The notes under the pieces: generated by a model
Databases searched by the model: none
Seen by the model: the letters and a program-made list of their open reading frames with translations, nothing else
What the model was told of the DNA's origin: nothing
Shown here: piece after piece, positions 1-13,974 of the stretch
Layout: every line of letters begins with the position of its first letter
How positions within the stretch are numbered: the first letter of the stretch is position 1
Position numbers and translations under genes: made by a program
From: Onchocerca volvulus
Taxonomy: Eukaryota > Nematoda > Chromadorea > Rhabditida > Onchocercidae
Reading direction: 5' to 3'
Length of the DNA: 64,000 nt
Assembly: GCA_000499405.2 (NCBI GenBank)
Contig: HG738138.1
Coordinates: 8,244,888-8,308,887 of the forward strand

Positions 1-3000
1 TTCAAGTCCTGCAAATTCATCATTCTCTTTACTTTCAGAAACTTTATATAAAATATACAGCAAAAATCTTTCTAAAAATCATAGTCAGTCAAAACACTTA
101 CATCACAGCTCGAGAGATTCCACAGGGTAGCAGTGACTTCTTCCATCACTTGAGCATCGTGAGTCTGCCTTAACAGAGCCGCTAGAGCAACGATTCCACC
201 TGCGCCATTAATAGCACGCTAATAAAGAAAATTTTCAACAAATTTGCAGGACTAGTGTCATGCTCATATTATTTATACACTTCCAGAAACTCTGATTCGT
301 TCGTTGTAAATATCACTTTCTAGAAAACAGACTTACCTTATTTTCATCATTTTCCTTCCCGAACGACAGATTCTTCAAACAACCGCAAACATTTTTTTGT
401 ATATCGGGTACATCGCTACTAAGTAAACGAACAAGTTTCGGAATTCCACCGAGTTCTCTGTAAATCAAACTGCTATTTCTACTTAATGCAAAACCATTGA
501 TCATTTTCTTTAATGAATCAAGTAATTTCATGTAGAACTAGCAACAATCTTTCTAGAGAATGCAATACCTCGTTTCCTCTTTGATAGCATTATCATTAAA
601 GGTCAAATGCTGCAAGTAGCCTGACGCATTGAGTTGTTCAACCTTATTTGCACTGTCTAAATATTCAATCACCTCTCTCAATGTTGGATCTCTCCAGTGC
701 ACTGAAAGTTTCACAAAAACTACTATCATTTAGAAAGTATATTTCAGTATTCCAAGCCAAATATCTGTATTACGTATTGAAAAGCTAACAACCATCTCTT
801 TCACGAAGAAATTTCTTATGTATTGGTGGTGGAGAATCATCACGATCAGGCAAAGGTGGCGATTCGCGTACAATTTCATCCTGAAGCAATGGAACGGCTC
901 CATAAGTTTCTACGTAATTATCGTTTCCATCTAAAAATAAAATTGACTGAAAAAATCACAAAGCCGACCGACATTTTATTAAGATAACAATCCAATCTTC
1001 ATTTCCAGAAAAAAACTGCCAATAAAACAATTACTGTAAGATATTCCTATGTGTACTCCTGGAGAAGGATCTGAAGGAACTGAGTAGCCAACGGAATTGC
1101 ATGCTATAACACGAAACTGGTACTCATGACCAGGTATAAGATCACCAACTGCAAAAAATACTATAATATACAATTTTTTAAACGCGCGGCAACAGATCTC
1201 AAATTATAAAACAATTAACATTTCGAGATTTTAAATAACTATGTTTGACCAACTAATGAAATGCTGATTTGCAAACTGCTATTTGAATAATACTCATCAA
1301 TAGAATCGAATCGCATGTCAGCGTTCAGTAAAAATGTAAAGAAGTGAGAAGATAAAATCCTTGATTTGCATTCTTATTGCGCTACGACATATATTTCAAA
1401 GCAGGAAATATTTTTTTTTTCTTTGTATCTCAATATGCCAACAAGAGGACAAATCGTTAATAAAATAAGAAACCCCCAGAAATAATATATTTACGTTCCA
1501 AAATACCTGTCATTTTGCATGAGCGAATAAGTGTTTCATTAACCTTGTACCACGCAGCATCTTGTTGATGGTCTCGGAATTCAATATCATAGCCCTGGAT
1601 GGTTCAAGAATCAAAAATTATGCCTGAAGTTTGCCAAAAATGGAGAAAACAAAATCTTTCTTTTTCCCCTTGGTAATTGCTACTGTTGATAGCTTTACCT
1701 GTATCGGTAAAGAACTCGCAGCCGGAAACCAGCAAAGTGTTACACGATCGCCGCTGCCGAAGTCTACGTATTCCGGTGGTTGTGGTTTTGCCGGAACTCC
1801 ATGCAAGACTCCAGACTTGATGGATGGTCGCAGTTGAACAATATCAGAAACTGCTGAAGGTGTTGATATACTACCGTCACGAGCACGTGCGATTACGCGA
1901 AATTCGTACGTAGAATTTGGACGAAGACATTCCACTGAAATTAATAGTAAAATATCTTATCTTGAGTTTCTTTATAAAAATCATTTCAGACTATCAACAC
2001 AAAACCACAAATAAAGTTTTTAAAATTACCAGTATAGGATGTGATGCAGACAGAGGTTGTCGCGGTATACCATAACGGATCACCAATTTCTCGATATTCA
2101 ACAATATACGAAGCTGGAGGTTCATCTGGTGACCTACCTTCTGCCCAACGTAGGCGTACCCAATTTAATTCAACCTCCTCTATCTATAAGAATACAATCA
2201 AAAACAGTTCATTGTTTTCCCGTAATTTAGTCGAAGTTTTCATGAACCTGTGGTTGTCCTGGAGGAGGAAAACTTTCTGCCTTCATCAAAGGTGGAACGC
2301 GAGACGGAACAGATGGTTTCAGTCGAATGAAACCGGATGATAGACTTGGTTCCGATAGACCATCTGCAGTTTTCGCTCTTACTCGGAATTCGTATTCTCC
2401 ATTCGGTTTCAAGTTCGATACTGGAAAGGCAAAGGATAGTTACGTAACCAAAATATTAAATAAGTTAGTTACCAAACTAGATACTGGTGAACAGAAAATT
2501 GAATAACGAAATATGAAATTGACGTTTATCAAATCTTTTATAAACTTTTGTTCTGATGGAATATTAATAGCAGAATATCAAGAAAACTAGCATCATATTT
2601 AATCCACTAGAACACTATTTCAAATAAAATTGGAAAGAGAAGAGATGAAAGAGAAGAAGAAGAATCAAATACAGATATATTAAATAAAGTTCGAACTTTC
2701 CGTTCTGCATGTTGTTATTGGATAATCATTTGACTGTATCCAATCACTGCCACTTGCACGGTAACTGACCTGCAAACTCAAAAATAAACAGAAAGAAAAT
2801 CAGCAATATAAAGAAATTGATAAAATTACTGAAATAAGCTATATTTCATAATGCAAACAGACATCACTTACTTCAGTAGTTTTTATCAATAATACAGTAA
2901 TTCTAAATTAAATTCAGAACTTACTTCATATCCGGCCACGGGCGCAGAGTCAGAATTCGCGATTGCTGGCGCCCATTCTAATACAATACGATCAGAATCA

Positions 3001-5373
3001 CGTAAAAGTACGTAAGGTCGACCAGGTGCAGTACCCTTCCAACCAACTAAAAAAAAAAAATTGAAACATATACTTGAATTCCAATCATAAGTTACCGTTA
3101 AATCACAATGAAAGCTTACTAAAATCGGGATGTAAACCCAACCGCAACTGCACACTTGCCGAAGTGGCTGAAGGCATACCACGACCTGCCGAATTAACAG
3201 CAACAACTCTTATTTCATATTCAACGTGAGGACTAAGATTTTTTACTGAAAGAGCTCATCATAAATTGAGAAACTGAATAACATTTCGGAGATTCGCTTT
3301 AAATAGTAAATTATATCATAAAAAATGAATGCAAAACATCATGAGTCTTCCATAAAAATCACAAAACGAGATACAAGTTCTTTACAAATATCCAATTATA
3401 GGAAAAGCAGAAAAGAATAATTTCAACAGGTTAATAGATCTCAAGTACATACTTCTAAATCTGTTTTCCTTGATTAGATTTTCATGAGCGAGATACCATT
3501 CAGAAGTCCCAATTTCACAGATTTCAACCTGAAAAAATAATGAATATCTCATAAAACTAAAATTCCAAAGAATCTCCATAGATTTGGTTCACTGTAGAAA
3601 TACTAGATACCTGATAACCAATAATAGAGCCAGCTCTTCCTTGCACATCTGGACACTGCCATGTCAAACCAATGTCATAGCTAGTCACATCAGTAATCTC
3701 CGGAACGCCAGGGGCACTTGGAACGTCTGTAAGATTTATTCATATAATGACCTTTTTTATTTTATTTTCAACAAATCGACTAGCAAACGTAAACAGTCAT
3801 TGGATGCAACACATTTCTCAGTAATAATGCAACAGTTACATATCGAATAGAGTGTATACATGATTCGTTCGTACAGATTCGTGAAACTAGGCTTTACAGG
3901 ATTGAAACTATCATGTTTTTGGTATTTGAATTTTAGATTGATGATGCTTTCAATTACTTCGTTCTTCCAGCAAAAATAATACGTGTAACTAGACTCAATA
4001 GTTTTTTCGAAAGACTGGCGTATGCATATTTCTTTACTCAAACATTATCAAGCTCATATTGATGTAAAATTGTCAGAGAGGAAGGGGAGAAGGACGGAGA
4101 GAGAGAAAAGAGGCACAATTCTATAACTCAACAAATGATCCGTAACAAAAAACTTCACAGAAAAATCACCTCGTAAAGCATAATGTTCAGTTTCATGGAA
4201 TGAACTTGGCGCAGGTGGTGGTGCATCATAAGCAATGTCGTGTCGACAGGAAGTATCTTCATCTGCGGTAAGATTAATATAAAAAGCAATAATTTACTAT
4301 TAAAGATTTGTCACCTCTTGTGAATTTCACAGTAAGGAACACAAATATTTCACAAAATTGATTGCTTGATGATGAATACCATGTTCATAAGGCGGAGTGA
4401 TACGTGTAACTGGTAACGGACTTCCATCAGCATCAAAAAAATATTCAGCTTCTTGATTAGCAACAGGTAAATGGCGTACTGATCTGGTCGTTGTTACTTT
4501 GGTGACACGAGTTATCTACAATTCTTCCAGAAAGTGATGGATAATTTCTGCATACTTTTTAATGCTTTATGAAGAGTATGTACGTTAAATAATGAGTGGG
4601 ATTGAGCAAATAACGTAAGCCTTATAAATTAAAAAATCCCTTCGGGGATTAAAAAAGATACTAGTGTTGACAAAGACCAACCTTTTTTGTTTGAGATGAG
4701 TGCCGCTCAATGTCACCATTAAGTTCTTTATTTGGGAAACAAACATCGGGTAATGTTTCGTCGGGAGGTTCATCGTAATGTGACTCGTATGTGTAGGAAT
4801 ATGTTGAACCGCGTGCACTGGTTGGTCCAGCTAATGTTTCCGATAAATATGTCGAAGGAATTCTAAAACAATGCGAGACTAGCTAAGTGATCAGTTAAGC
4901 GGCATATACCAGAAATCATAAAAATTGTTTCAAAGTTTCATAATAACAATTTCCAAAAAAAGTGACATAAATAATTTAGCATTTGCTTCATATTTGAAAA
5001 AAAAATATATAATACATGGATTGTGTTAGTTCATCCTTATTCTCTAGCTTCCATGTGTCCGGTACTGCTGACTGAGGTACTGTGCTGCAATATTTTATTT
5101 AAAGTTCGAAAAGCACAACCAGATTCGCTTTATATTACAGTAAGTAAGAAATATTAAAATCCTCTTCTCAGGAGCATAAAACACCGGCTTCTAGTCTACC
5201 TAGCCATGAATTCTACTTTGGATTCACGTCCACTAAAATGAAGCATACCTTACAAGAGTGTCTACTTGTTCTGATGTATACACTTCAGTAAGTCGAGACT
5301 TCTTTTCGTGCTTGACAGTATGCGTAGGCGAAAATGAGATCAGTTCGTGATCTTCTTCCGGAATTGGTTCCAT
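1..5373 (-). CDS. jac-1: p120/delta-catenin family protein with FN3 domains (JAC-1-like), 3'-partial
   Basis: Multi-exon gene reading right to left; the C-terminal part lies beyond base 1. The first exon (5373-5249) starts MEPIPEEDHELISFSP with ATG directly after a TTTTCAG acceptor, suggesting SL trans-splicing. Following exons (about 4862-4683, 4516-4383, 4262-4170) encode a low-complexity linker. Four fibronectin type III domains follow: exons near 3727-3180, 3050-2247, 2300-1700 and 1760-1054, with typical FN3 signatures such as YEFRVRAKTADG and YQFRVIACNSVGYS. Then the armadillo domain starts with VHWRDPTLREVIEYLD (701-571), continues RELGGIPKLVRLL (about 460-340) and ATLWNLSSCD (222-103); bases 8-1 begin the next exon (DLK). 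Known: p120-type catenins bind the juxtamembrane tail of classical cadherin, and the C. elegans homologue JAC-1 is the form with FN3 repeats. All exon phases that I checked agree. Family assignment is strong; one-to-one orthology is inferred. Confidence 0.9.
5016..5084 (-). other. Possible cassette exon of the jac-1-like gene (23 codons)
   Basis: A stretch following ATTGCAG reads STVPQSAVPDTWKLENKDEL and ends at CCAT|GTATTA. It enters and leaves in phase 2 and is 69 nt long. The flanking exons (ending 5249, starting 4862) are also joined in phase 2, so it can be included or skipped without changing frame. Its donor is only moderate, so it may be optional or not real. Confidence 0.4.
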
Positions 5374-8300
5374 CTGAAAATATATGGGAACAAATGAATT
5401 GTTTGTGGAAAACTATAGTATTTACAAAATTACACGTTATAATTGGAACGAGTTAAGTGTTAGACAAAAGTGAACAAATGTTAACAAACCGAACGAAAGT
5501 CCTACATCCGGCAATGATCTCCTCCTCTCCCTCCCTTTCGCTATTACATCAGGATTTAACAACGGCTCGATTTTGCAATGGTAATCCCACCGGAGAGCAG
5601 ACGGCTACTTCTGATCTTCTTTCTAAACTACATTTAGCCTTTTAACCTTTTAACCTAAATGAAAGCATGCGATCTGAGCGATTACTCATAATCCGCTTAC
5701 TGGAGCAAAAGAATCTTTAGAAAAAGGATACAAAGTTCAATGGATATATAATTCCAGCGCTAATTAAGTTTCCTTTGGTTCGCATTTGTTTAAAATTTAA
5801 GGAAAAAAAAGTCCAAAAACGGGGTAAAATTTTAAAAATTACGTATTTCATCTCTTTTTTATCTACTATTATTTTCTTCTTTTTCCTTCATATATAATCT
5901 AAAATTACAGATCTTTTCAAATATCAACTCACAACCCGATTTAGATATCTATCACGATCTGGGAGTAGCAAAGGCTGTATTTTTGTTAAAGCACAAAAGA
6001 ATATATTCCCAGAAATTTCAAACAAGTCGAAAAGTCATTGCCACATGCTCTGCGTCATTATCGTTAGCGTTAAGCTAACCGTGGGAGAATTAAAAGGAGT
6101 CGTCCAGTAGTCTCAATATATTGTTTTTGTTTAGCACACATATTATCCCACAAGCTCCAACTTCTAACTCAAAAATTATCGGTTGGTTAGATCAAAAAAG
6201 GAACAAAAATATCACATTGCAGTGACTAAAATAATTAGAAAATTTGGCCAAATATGAAAAGCGGAAGATTGATGCAACGTACAGACATATCACCACACCC
6301 TTTTCTTCTTTTAAAGAATAACGTACAGTGTTATCGATTGGCATATATCGGTGAGTATTTCTGTAAGGTCTTGCACTTTTGGGGTTTTAAAATGTGGGAA
6401 GTGAAAACAGAGGCCGAGTATTCCAGTGGTTCACAAAAATGTTAATTGTCTTCAAGAGAGAATTAAGCAAAAAAGATGCAAGCACTGGAAGTACTGATTA
6501 AAAGAATAATTAACAAAAATGAAGACAGCATCCAAGTGTGTACTTGGACCCTCATACAGGGCAGAAGAGAGGCTGGAAAGAGAAGGTGTACCTAACCAAT
6601 CTGTCAACCACCCGTGGTCGTCATCTCTCGTTATATTGCTTTCTTTTTTGGACAGAGTGGAGCATATTTGTCGGTCACCGGTTTGGAACTGTTCATTATA
6701 AAATTTATCAGTTGCTTATCTGAGGAAAAATATGTATGTTGGACGATTTCTGGCTAATGTTTATTGCTGCTTCACAGGCGACGCCTACACATCACGCGTC
6801 TCTGTCGGTCGCTTCAAGGAGAGTCACCACATGTCCGTGCTCGTCTCGTCCTGTCGCCTATTCCGTCGTTGCTCTCCCTGAAGATTCTCCGGTATCGGCG
6901 ATCTAAGAGCTGTTACTCTCGTTGAAATAAACTGCATTAACGCTGCTGAACAGGCAATATGTTAGCCATTAGTTTCCAGTATCCACAAATCTTTTTTCAT
7001 TCATTATCATTTGAAGTTTACCAGTAAACAGCTGAAGTTCCTCCAACGATTTCTCCATTTCTTCCTTTTTTTTCCGACTATTTGCGAAATTTCCAATAAT
7101 GTGCTGATTAATGCATAAATTTAACAAAATCTGCATAATCTACATTTGCCTACGTCCCTTCCAAACATGGATACTCACTGAGATTGATGGATTCTTTCAG
7201 ATCCCAAAAATAGAATACACATTGAAAGGTGAGACCAGATGATGGATATTATGCCTTAGTGCGTTCCATTTACATGAGATGAATTAATTTCGAGAAAGAA
7301 AATCTTACTGTAAATGAATTTTGGACAGGAAAATACTTTGGGATTCATAAACCGGAAAACAAATCAAATAAATAGATTCCTATTACGAGTATTGCTTATA
7401 CTTGTAATAGATTCCTCGCCTACCTCAGAACCGTGCTAACAAGTTAATACCGTCGGTGAGAGTTGGAAAAAGGGTTTTATATATTTTTTTAATTTAACAG
7501 AGATCCATCCACCATAATATCACCAGTTTTACCTGAAGTCGTAAGAAATAAGGCTACCAATGTTCCATATTTTTGGTTTATATCACATTTCAGCAGATTA
7601 ATTCGATTTTTTTCCTTCCCATGTCTAGATAAAGTTTATGCTAGCCGATATATGGACGGATAGCAAAATCATTAGTTCATAGAAATTAACAATTTGAAGT
7701 CATAAATATTCATAATTATTAGGGAGTACTAATTCATGTACCTTGATAAAAGTAGTCCTCGGGATCTCTTGCCATGCCTTATATCATTGATAATACCTTA
7801 ATAATGCTTGAAAATCTAAAAAAGCAGTTCGGATTTTGCTTTTAAAATAATGTGTCTAAAGCTCCTGTATAAGAATTTTACACCTTGTCCTAGTTAATAT
7901 AAACACGAAAAAGAAATCTGAATAACTAATTTCCACATATTTCATTTCATAATGAAATTACAAAGAATATAGCTGAGAATGAGAGCAAGACTTTTTTTAC
8001 AAAGTCTTCCAGGATAACTTTAAGACAAACATTAATTGAAGTCCGAATTCTCGAATATTGTTAATCCACTATTTCCGGATTTTCCTTGCAACATGTTTAT
8101 ATTTTTAGAATCACAGCTTCGACATCCTCCGCAAATCCTTAATTTATGACAATATTCACAATCCTTCTACTTCCGCATTTCAAGTTGCAAAATATTTGGT
8201 AACATAAATCAAATATTAATTGAATACACATTAATTACAAATCATTTAATTTGCTAGTATAAATAAAACTACAGGACAGAATACTACTTGCAGAGTAATA

Positions 8301-9940
8301 CGGAGTATGAAAGAATTGTTTACTAAAGTCAACAGTTTGAAAGCTGCATTAGCTAATACAGCTTTTTCCTGCACTGTAGCGATATATACATCCTCCCCAC
8401 ATATCCTTTCAATTTCCTATCAACAAATGACAGTATGTTTTCAGCATTCTTTACATGTTTGAACTTAACATCTTATTCAGACTGCTGTTGAAGTTCGAGA
8501 AACAATTTACGTAATGCTTGGAAAATATTGATAAGTTCATAAACTGCTTAGGAAAAGTTATGCATGCTTACAATGCAGAAAGATTCAGTACGTGCGGTAG
8601 GAATGTTATCTATTACAGCATAATGTTTGATAATTTTCAGGCAGTGTACAGTTTCGCGGCCGAATAGTGGTTTGCGGCAGAACATTTACCCATGATAGAG
8701 AAGGATGGAAATGTGTAAGGAATAGTCTTCTTAGCATCTCATATGCCTAACTCCATATTTCTAATCACGTTGTTTCATCATTCGTAATATGATCATCTTT
8801 GGTAATCATTTGATATAATCAATTTGTTTATTAATTATATCCTTCAGTTGTTCATGCAGAACAAATGATGATTGTTGTCCCGATAGTGAACCACATTATC
8901 ATATCACCGTTGCTCATCCATATCTACTTGATTTGTGCATGATTAGAGGCAAGAAACAATGTTAAATTAAGTACAGTCACTCTGACATAATTAAATCTTC
9001 ATTTCTCTCTGTTTTCGCCAAAATTCAAAGAAATAACTCTAGTGAATCAATGCACTTTACTACACACTTCCCATCTCACTCCTCTCCCCATACTATAATT
9101 TCTGCAACAATGCATTCCTGAAAAAAACTGCGAAAAATGATTTTTTCTAATTCTTCAGCAATGAATTCATCAATCATACCCCAAAGCTGAGTAAAATCGG
9201 ACCTAGAATCTCTGCTTATGCTGATACGATGATGGTTGAACAAGTACGAACTGAAGCGTTGACAGTCTATCACCATCACAGATTAACTGCAATGATTTGA
9301 TAGCTTATATCAAAGGACCGCTTTCAAGTAATTTAAGCATAATCAAATCGGTACTAATGTCACAAACACAAAACGCGCTGCAATGGACAAATGATCACGT
9401 TAATTCTGGTAATATTTCTGAATATTTGAGAATAAGTTTTTGTATTTGATATAAAGAATATCTTAACGGTAAGAAAGCAAAAACAGAGCTTTCCTTTATT
9501 GTATTAACATGTGAATAGTGCAATGACAAATCCAATTATCATGAAGAAAAAATAAACAAAATACTTTTGATTGATATGAAGATCAAATTTTAGAGTAAAA
9601 AGCAAATGACGGTTTGGAATAGCAAATACAAATATACTGGGAATGAAATGTCAATACAAGATCAGTGCAGTAATGACGGACAAAAATAAGTAATTACGAA
9701 TAAAAATGTGCTCTGTTTGTGAAGTATTTACTAATATATGTGTACATAATAAAAATAAAAATGTATCTGAGTTTATTCGAGTTAAACAAGCTGCGGTGCA
9801 GCTCATCATTCCTGAGAAAAAATAGATCGTCGAGTTCATCCGGAAAGGGACTTCGGCGATTTTCAAGAAACAGTGGTGAGGATGTTCGCATGTGAATGGA
9901 ATTTGGAAATTCAATATAAATTGACAACAAAATGTCTGTT
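5374..9940. other. Intergenic region between jac-1-like gene and MOCS3 gene
   Basis: About 4.5 kb with only short chance ORFs. A less AT-rich, CpG-containing patch at about 6775-6930 lies 1.4 kb upstream of the catenin start and could be promoter or noncoding-exon sequence, but I see no specific signal. Bases 9650-9940 are expected to hold the MOCS3 3' UTR. No tRNA, rRNA or repeat family was recognised. Confidence 0.4.
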
Positions 9941-12900
9941 CTAATAAATAGGGAAATCTTTATCAACAGCATGGGACCATTTCTCATAGCCACCATCGAT
10001 ATCTTTGAAGGAAATCAAAGAATCAGCAAATTCTTTACGTAAATACAATACTGCTATTTGTGAATCCTCACCTCTACGACAAATCACATAAACTGCAAAT
10101 AAGTAAAACAAATTAATGAAACAGATGAAAGAGTAAAATACTTTTTTAATAACCTAATCCTAGTCCATCGACAATAACTATTCAGTGGAATGTGAGAAAA
10201 GATGAACCCGATCACTCGCCGCCTTAAAATCATCAATCGGAATACCAACACATCTCATGCAACTCAGCGTCCATCAAATCAAGGCTGCGCTGCCGTTCCT
10301 ATTCATTCTCATCCTTCCGATATGATCAAGAAAGATTTTTTTTTCTTAGAAATTGGAAATCCTCATCTTAATCGCAAGTACATGAAATATTTAAAGATGT
10401 GCGATTAGAATATTTCCAACCTGTATTTCTTTTGCACAAAAAACTTTTGGAGCATCTAGCAAAAAATTACTTTAAATTTCCATACCCTTAGAATACCCAT
10501 CAATCAATTCTTACAATTTCTTAGAAACAACCTGCGGATACTCCATTAGCATATTCCATTTCTGAATATTTTAGAAATATAGAGGCTATTTTTAATGAAA
10601 AACTAACCTTCAAGAAGAGTCAGAAAAGGGAAAAAAAGAGATTTATGTTCATCATTGAAAAAACATGGACACTAACCTCCTTTATCTCTCATTTCGTTAA
10701 TGCTTGTTCCTAACTCACGCATAATATCTGCTGAACTTGAACGACAAAGCCTTAGCATTGGTATATCTGAAAATGCCAGTAAGACTTAATTACTAGAGGT
10801 CATAAGAAAAAAAGTTCAAAAAAATAATAGGATTTAACCGTAAAAATATCAATTTTTATCTAGAACTAAACAAAATGCTCAATATAATATCAGTATGCCA
10901 AAAGAGGTGTGGTATAATGAAATTACTGATAGCATCAGATAGATGTCCAATGCTAAACTCATGCGGCGGTCTTGTATCTATCAATAACGGCTTCTTGCCA
11001 TTGTTTTCATTGAGTTTAAAATAAGAATATGGATCAATACGATCATTTTTTGTTAGAAGATTGTTCTGAAAATAAAGACTGAAATGGTATAGCAATTTGC
11101 TTTTGTTTCTATCTGAATTGATGGACATAGAAAAAATGCTACTCGATAAATAATGGATTTATGTGAAGGTAGCGCCAGCTTTGCTTAATAATAAAATCTC
11201 AATTGCTCTAAACAACTTTAGTTTTTTATTTATGATTGTTTTTATTTTTATTTGTCGAATATTTTACCCAATGTCTTAGTACAAAAATTTCTTTTATTTT
11301 CAAACATAAATTGGAGCTTATTAAAATATGAAATGATGTTAAAAAACTCTAATTCAACAATTCATTTTCCAAAAAACGGTAGTTTACATCATTACAGGGA
11401 GTCAATTGGTGCAGAATATGAATGTGTGAGAAACTGAAATTGTTTCTTCTACTTCTTCTTTGTAAGGAAAAGGATTAAATCAGATGAATTTCGAAGTCTT
11501 CAGCAAATCCACTGTCATATATAAATAGAGTAGCCTCAAAACTTAAAGCCTTTAACATAATTTTTTTCTAAATTAAAACTTTTACATGTGTCCTGGCTGA
11601 ACATCCATTTATTTCTTTACAGTCCCCAAGTTCAGTGATTGTGGCATGCTTGCTGCACACCACACAGTTAGTTTTTTGTCGCCTCAACTTGACAGTTTTT
11701 GTTTTACCATTCAAAGCATCAAACAAATACAAGAAACCAGCAAAGGAGCCTGAAATGAACCGATAAATAATGCGAACAAGAATATCACTATATTTAAAAG
11801 AGTGGAACAACATCAAAATATTGTTGTAACAGAACACTTTTCAGTTATCTGAACAGAAAATCAAAACTGAAAAAAAAAAAAACAATTTACATTTCTTGAT
11901 CGCAGCAATTTTGATGATTTCATTAGCTTGCATACTGCCGATTATACCAACCACTGGTCCCAACACTCCATTTTCCGAACAATTTGTTACAGTATCCACC
12001 GGAGGAGGATCGGGAAACACACAACGATAACATGGACAATCCTTAAATTTTCGCAATTTTATTTCTCAAACTTTATTTGCTATGTGTATGGAACGGAAAA
12101 GTGCATCTTCAGACCGACTATCTTTATTGCAATCCCTAAAAATCTGAAGAATCAATTCAAGCACATTCTACCTCACCATAACCATACACCGACAACTGAC
12201 CATCCCAACGAACAACACTTCCTGACACCAAAGGTTTCTTCATCAATACACAAGCATCATTGACCAAATACCTAAAGTTATCAATAATACTTTAATACTA
12301 CATTTTTATTTATAAAGATACCAGTCACAGTCTTTGAACTTGAAGTCCGTAACTCCTAAACCATAAATAATTTCAGACAACAACTCTACGATTTCAGAAG
12401 TTTCGGAAAACAACCAGAAAAGCACACAACTTGCAGAGACGTTATCCGTACAATCGGCGATAATATCATATTTGGAAACAATCTGCACTGCATTGCGTTT
12501 CAACAGATAATCTTTATATACATCAATACAAACATTGCTATTTAACCTTAAAAATTATATGAAATTCGAAAACTATTATTATTTTTATCGAACAAATTAC
12601 ATGAAAAAAAAAAAAAACGGAGGAATAAAAATCAGAAAATCAAGTTCTTCTGGATGATGCTCAACGTGACATTAAACCGTATTTCATCTTTGTATTATAG
12701 AAACTGTGAATTTCCACCTTTTAACTGATGATTTTATTGATTCTACTTTTGATTGGCCTACAGAGTTTTCATCGTAAGCAATCTGACGGTGAAGATTGTC
12801 GGAGGAAATGAAGTCACCATCCACAATACCGATTCGACCAATTCCTGAAAATTTATATTCACTACAAATAAATCAGAATCAATTTAGAATGAAAAAACAA

Positions 12901-13398
12901 TTTGCTGAAAATATATTACCAGCTCCTGCACAATAAAGCGCAACAGGGCATCCCAAACCGCCAGCACCGACAATCAATAATGAAGTGGCTCGGAGTCTCT
13001 CTTGACCTGAGAAAAAAAAATTTCTGTTGGCTTTTGGGAATATAAGGACACAAAATATGCAATAGGAAAAGGTGAAGAAAGAATTATTTATACAGGCATC
13101 AAAATGCTTCAAAATGCAAGTAAATTATTCGATTCCAGAGCATATCACATAATGAACATGTTTTTCAGTATGGCCCCAAAAAAGGAAAGAAAGTATCGCA
13201 ACTATAGTTATTACCTATTTACAGATACTTAATAATTCAAAAATTATGCAGTGAAGAGGAAATTTAACCTTGAACACCGAATTCCTGCACAAGGATTTGC
13301 CTGCTATACCTCATCACTTCATCGTTTGACAAACTGTGTTCCTTCACAGCCATCATCTTATCAGACTTTAAAATCCTGCTCTCTTCTGTTGGTAACTT
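9941..13398 (-). CDS. MOCS3: Adenylyltransferase and sulfurtransferase MOCS3/UBA4
   Basis: E1-like enzyme that adenylates and thiolates the sulfur carriers MOCS2A (molybdenum cofactor) and URM1 (tRNA wobble uridine thiolation) in the cytosol. Ten exons give about 404 residues (human 460). The start is taken as ATG at 13356, 43 nt after a TTTTTAG acceptor that may accept SL. Visible elements: [15 protein letters not shown]; nucleotide loop [12 protein letters not shown] (12.99-12.92 kb); [18 protein letters not shown] (12.43 kb); YLVNDACVL (12.27 kb); zinc cysteines CPCYRC (12.03 kb) and CVVC (11.66 kb); adenylation-domain cysteine region [11 protein letters not shown]; and a C-terminal rhodanese domain with [11 protein letters not shown] (10.98 kb) and active-site loop [10 protein letters not shown] (10.08 kb). 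It ends KDFPIY, stop 9943-9941. One junction (12.43 to 12.27 kb) has no GT-AG solution that keeps the family-conserved Arg; see findings. Confidence 0.9.
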
Positions 13399-13725
13399 CT
13401 AAAAACGAAACATTTTAACATGAGAATAAGAAAATATGACCTGTAAAAGCCACCTGATTTTTCTCAATTTTTCTTTACTGGCGGTCCTCCATTTTATCAG
13501 TGATACTCTCTTCTGCTTTTCACCTTAATCATCATTGGAAGCAGAAAAAAATAAAAGTTTATAGTAATCTGAAAGGAATACCACAGTGCAGTAAGGTTTA
13601 TCGTCTGGAAAATGTTATTTCGCATGATACGCTATTAGAAACTGTCTGCAAATTATATAATATTTTGTATTTGATATCAGATGGTCTAAAAACTCGCCTT
13701 AATAACACATTTTTACTAACTAGTA
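13399..13725. promoter_or_regulatory. Possible divergent promoter between MOCS3 and the ATF4-type gene
   Basis: The MOCS3 5' exon (minus) begins at 13398 and the inferred plus-strand leader exon of the bZIP gene lies just beyond 13700, so the two genes would be head to head with about 0.3 kb between them. No specific box was recognised; the call rests on layout only. Confidence 0.25.
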
Positions 13726-13925
13726 TGCGGTATGTCAATGACTTCTCTTTTTTTTCCTTTTGTACCGCCAACTTCACCCATTAACTGTCACAAGCACCAC
13801 TGCCATCCAAATCCGAAACCTGTGATCAAGAGCCTATCTTTCCTAAGCTGCCCCAATCGCACTCCGTCCCGCAACCCATACACTTCGCTACGCTACATTC
13901 CGTCCATTGATCTCTATCTGTTCAG
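13726..13925 (+). other. Inferred 5' leader exon of the ATF4-type gene, with upstream ORFs
   Basis: A C-rich stretch ends in a near-perfect donor, TTCAG|GTAAGT at 13925/13926. ATGs at 13726 (19 codons, stop at 13784) and 13732 open upstream frames. The second, starting MSMTSLFFPFVPPTSP, stays open to the donor (65 codons). Joined to the acceptor at 16641 it would read nine more codons and stop at 16668, overlapping the bZIP start codon at 16643 in another frame. The exon's link to the bZIP gene is inferred; its 5' limit is unknown. The stretch could instead belong to a separate small gene. Confidence 0.35.
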
Positions 13926-13974
13926 GTAAGTCTCAAACAATTCGGGACTGTACAGTAGCTAGAGATAAGTTAGG

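Noticed and set aside
6775..6930. CpG-richer patch considered as a tRNA or conserved ncRNA
   Set aside because: No A/B box pair or cloverleaf could be drawn; left as possible promoter sequence only.
13500..13784. 94-codon plus-strand frame
   Set aside because: Starts at TTG, not ATG; only its last part, from the ATG at 13726, is considered, as a uORF.
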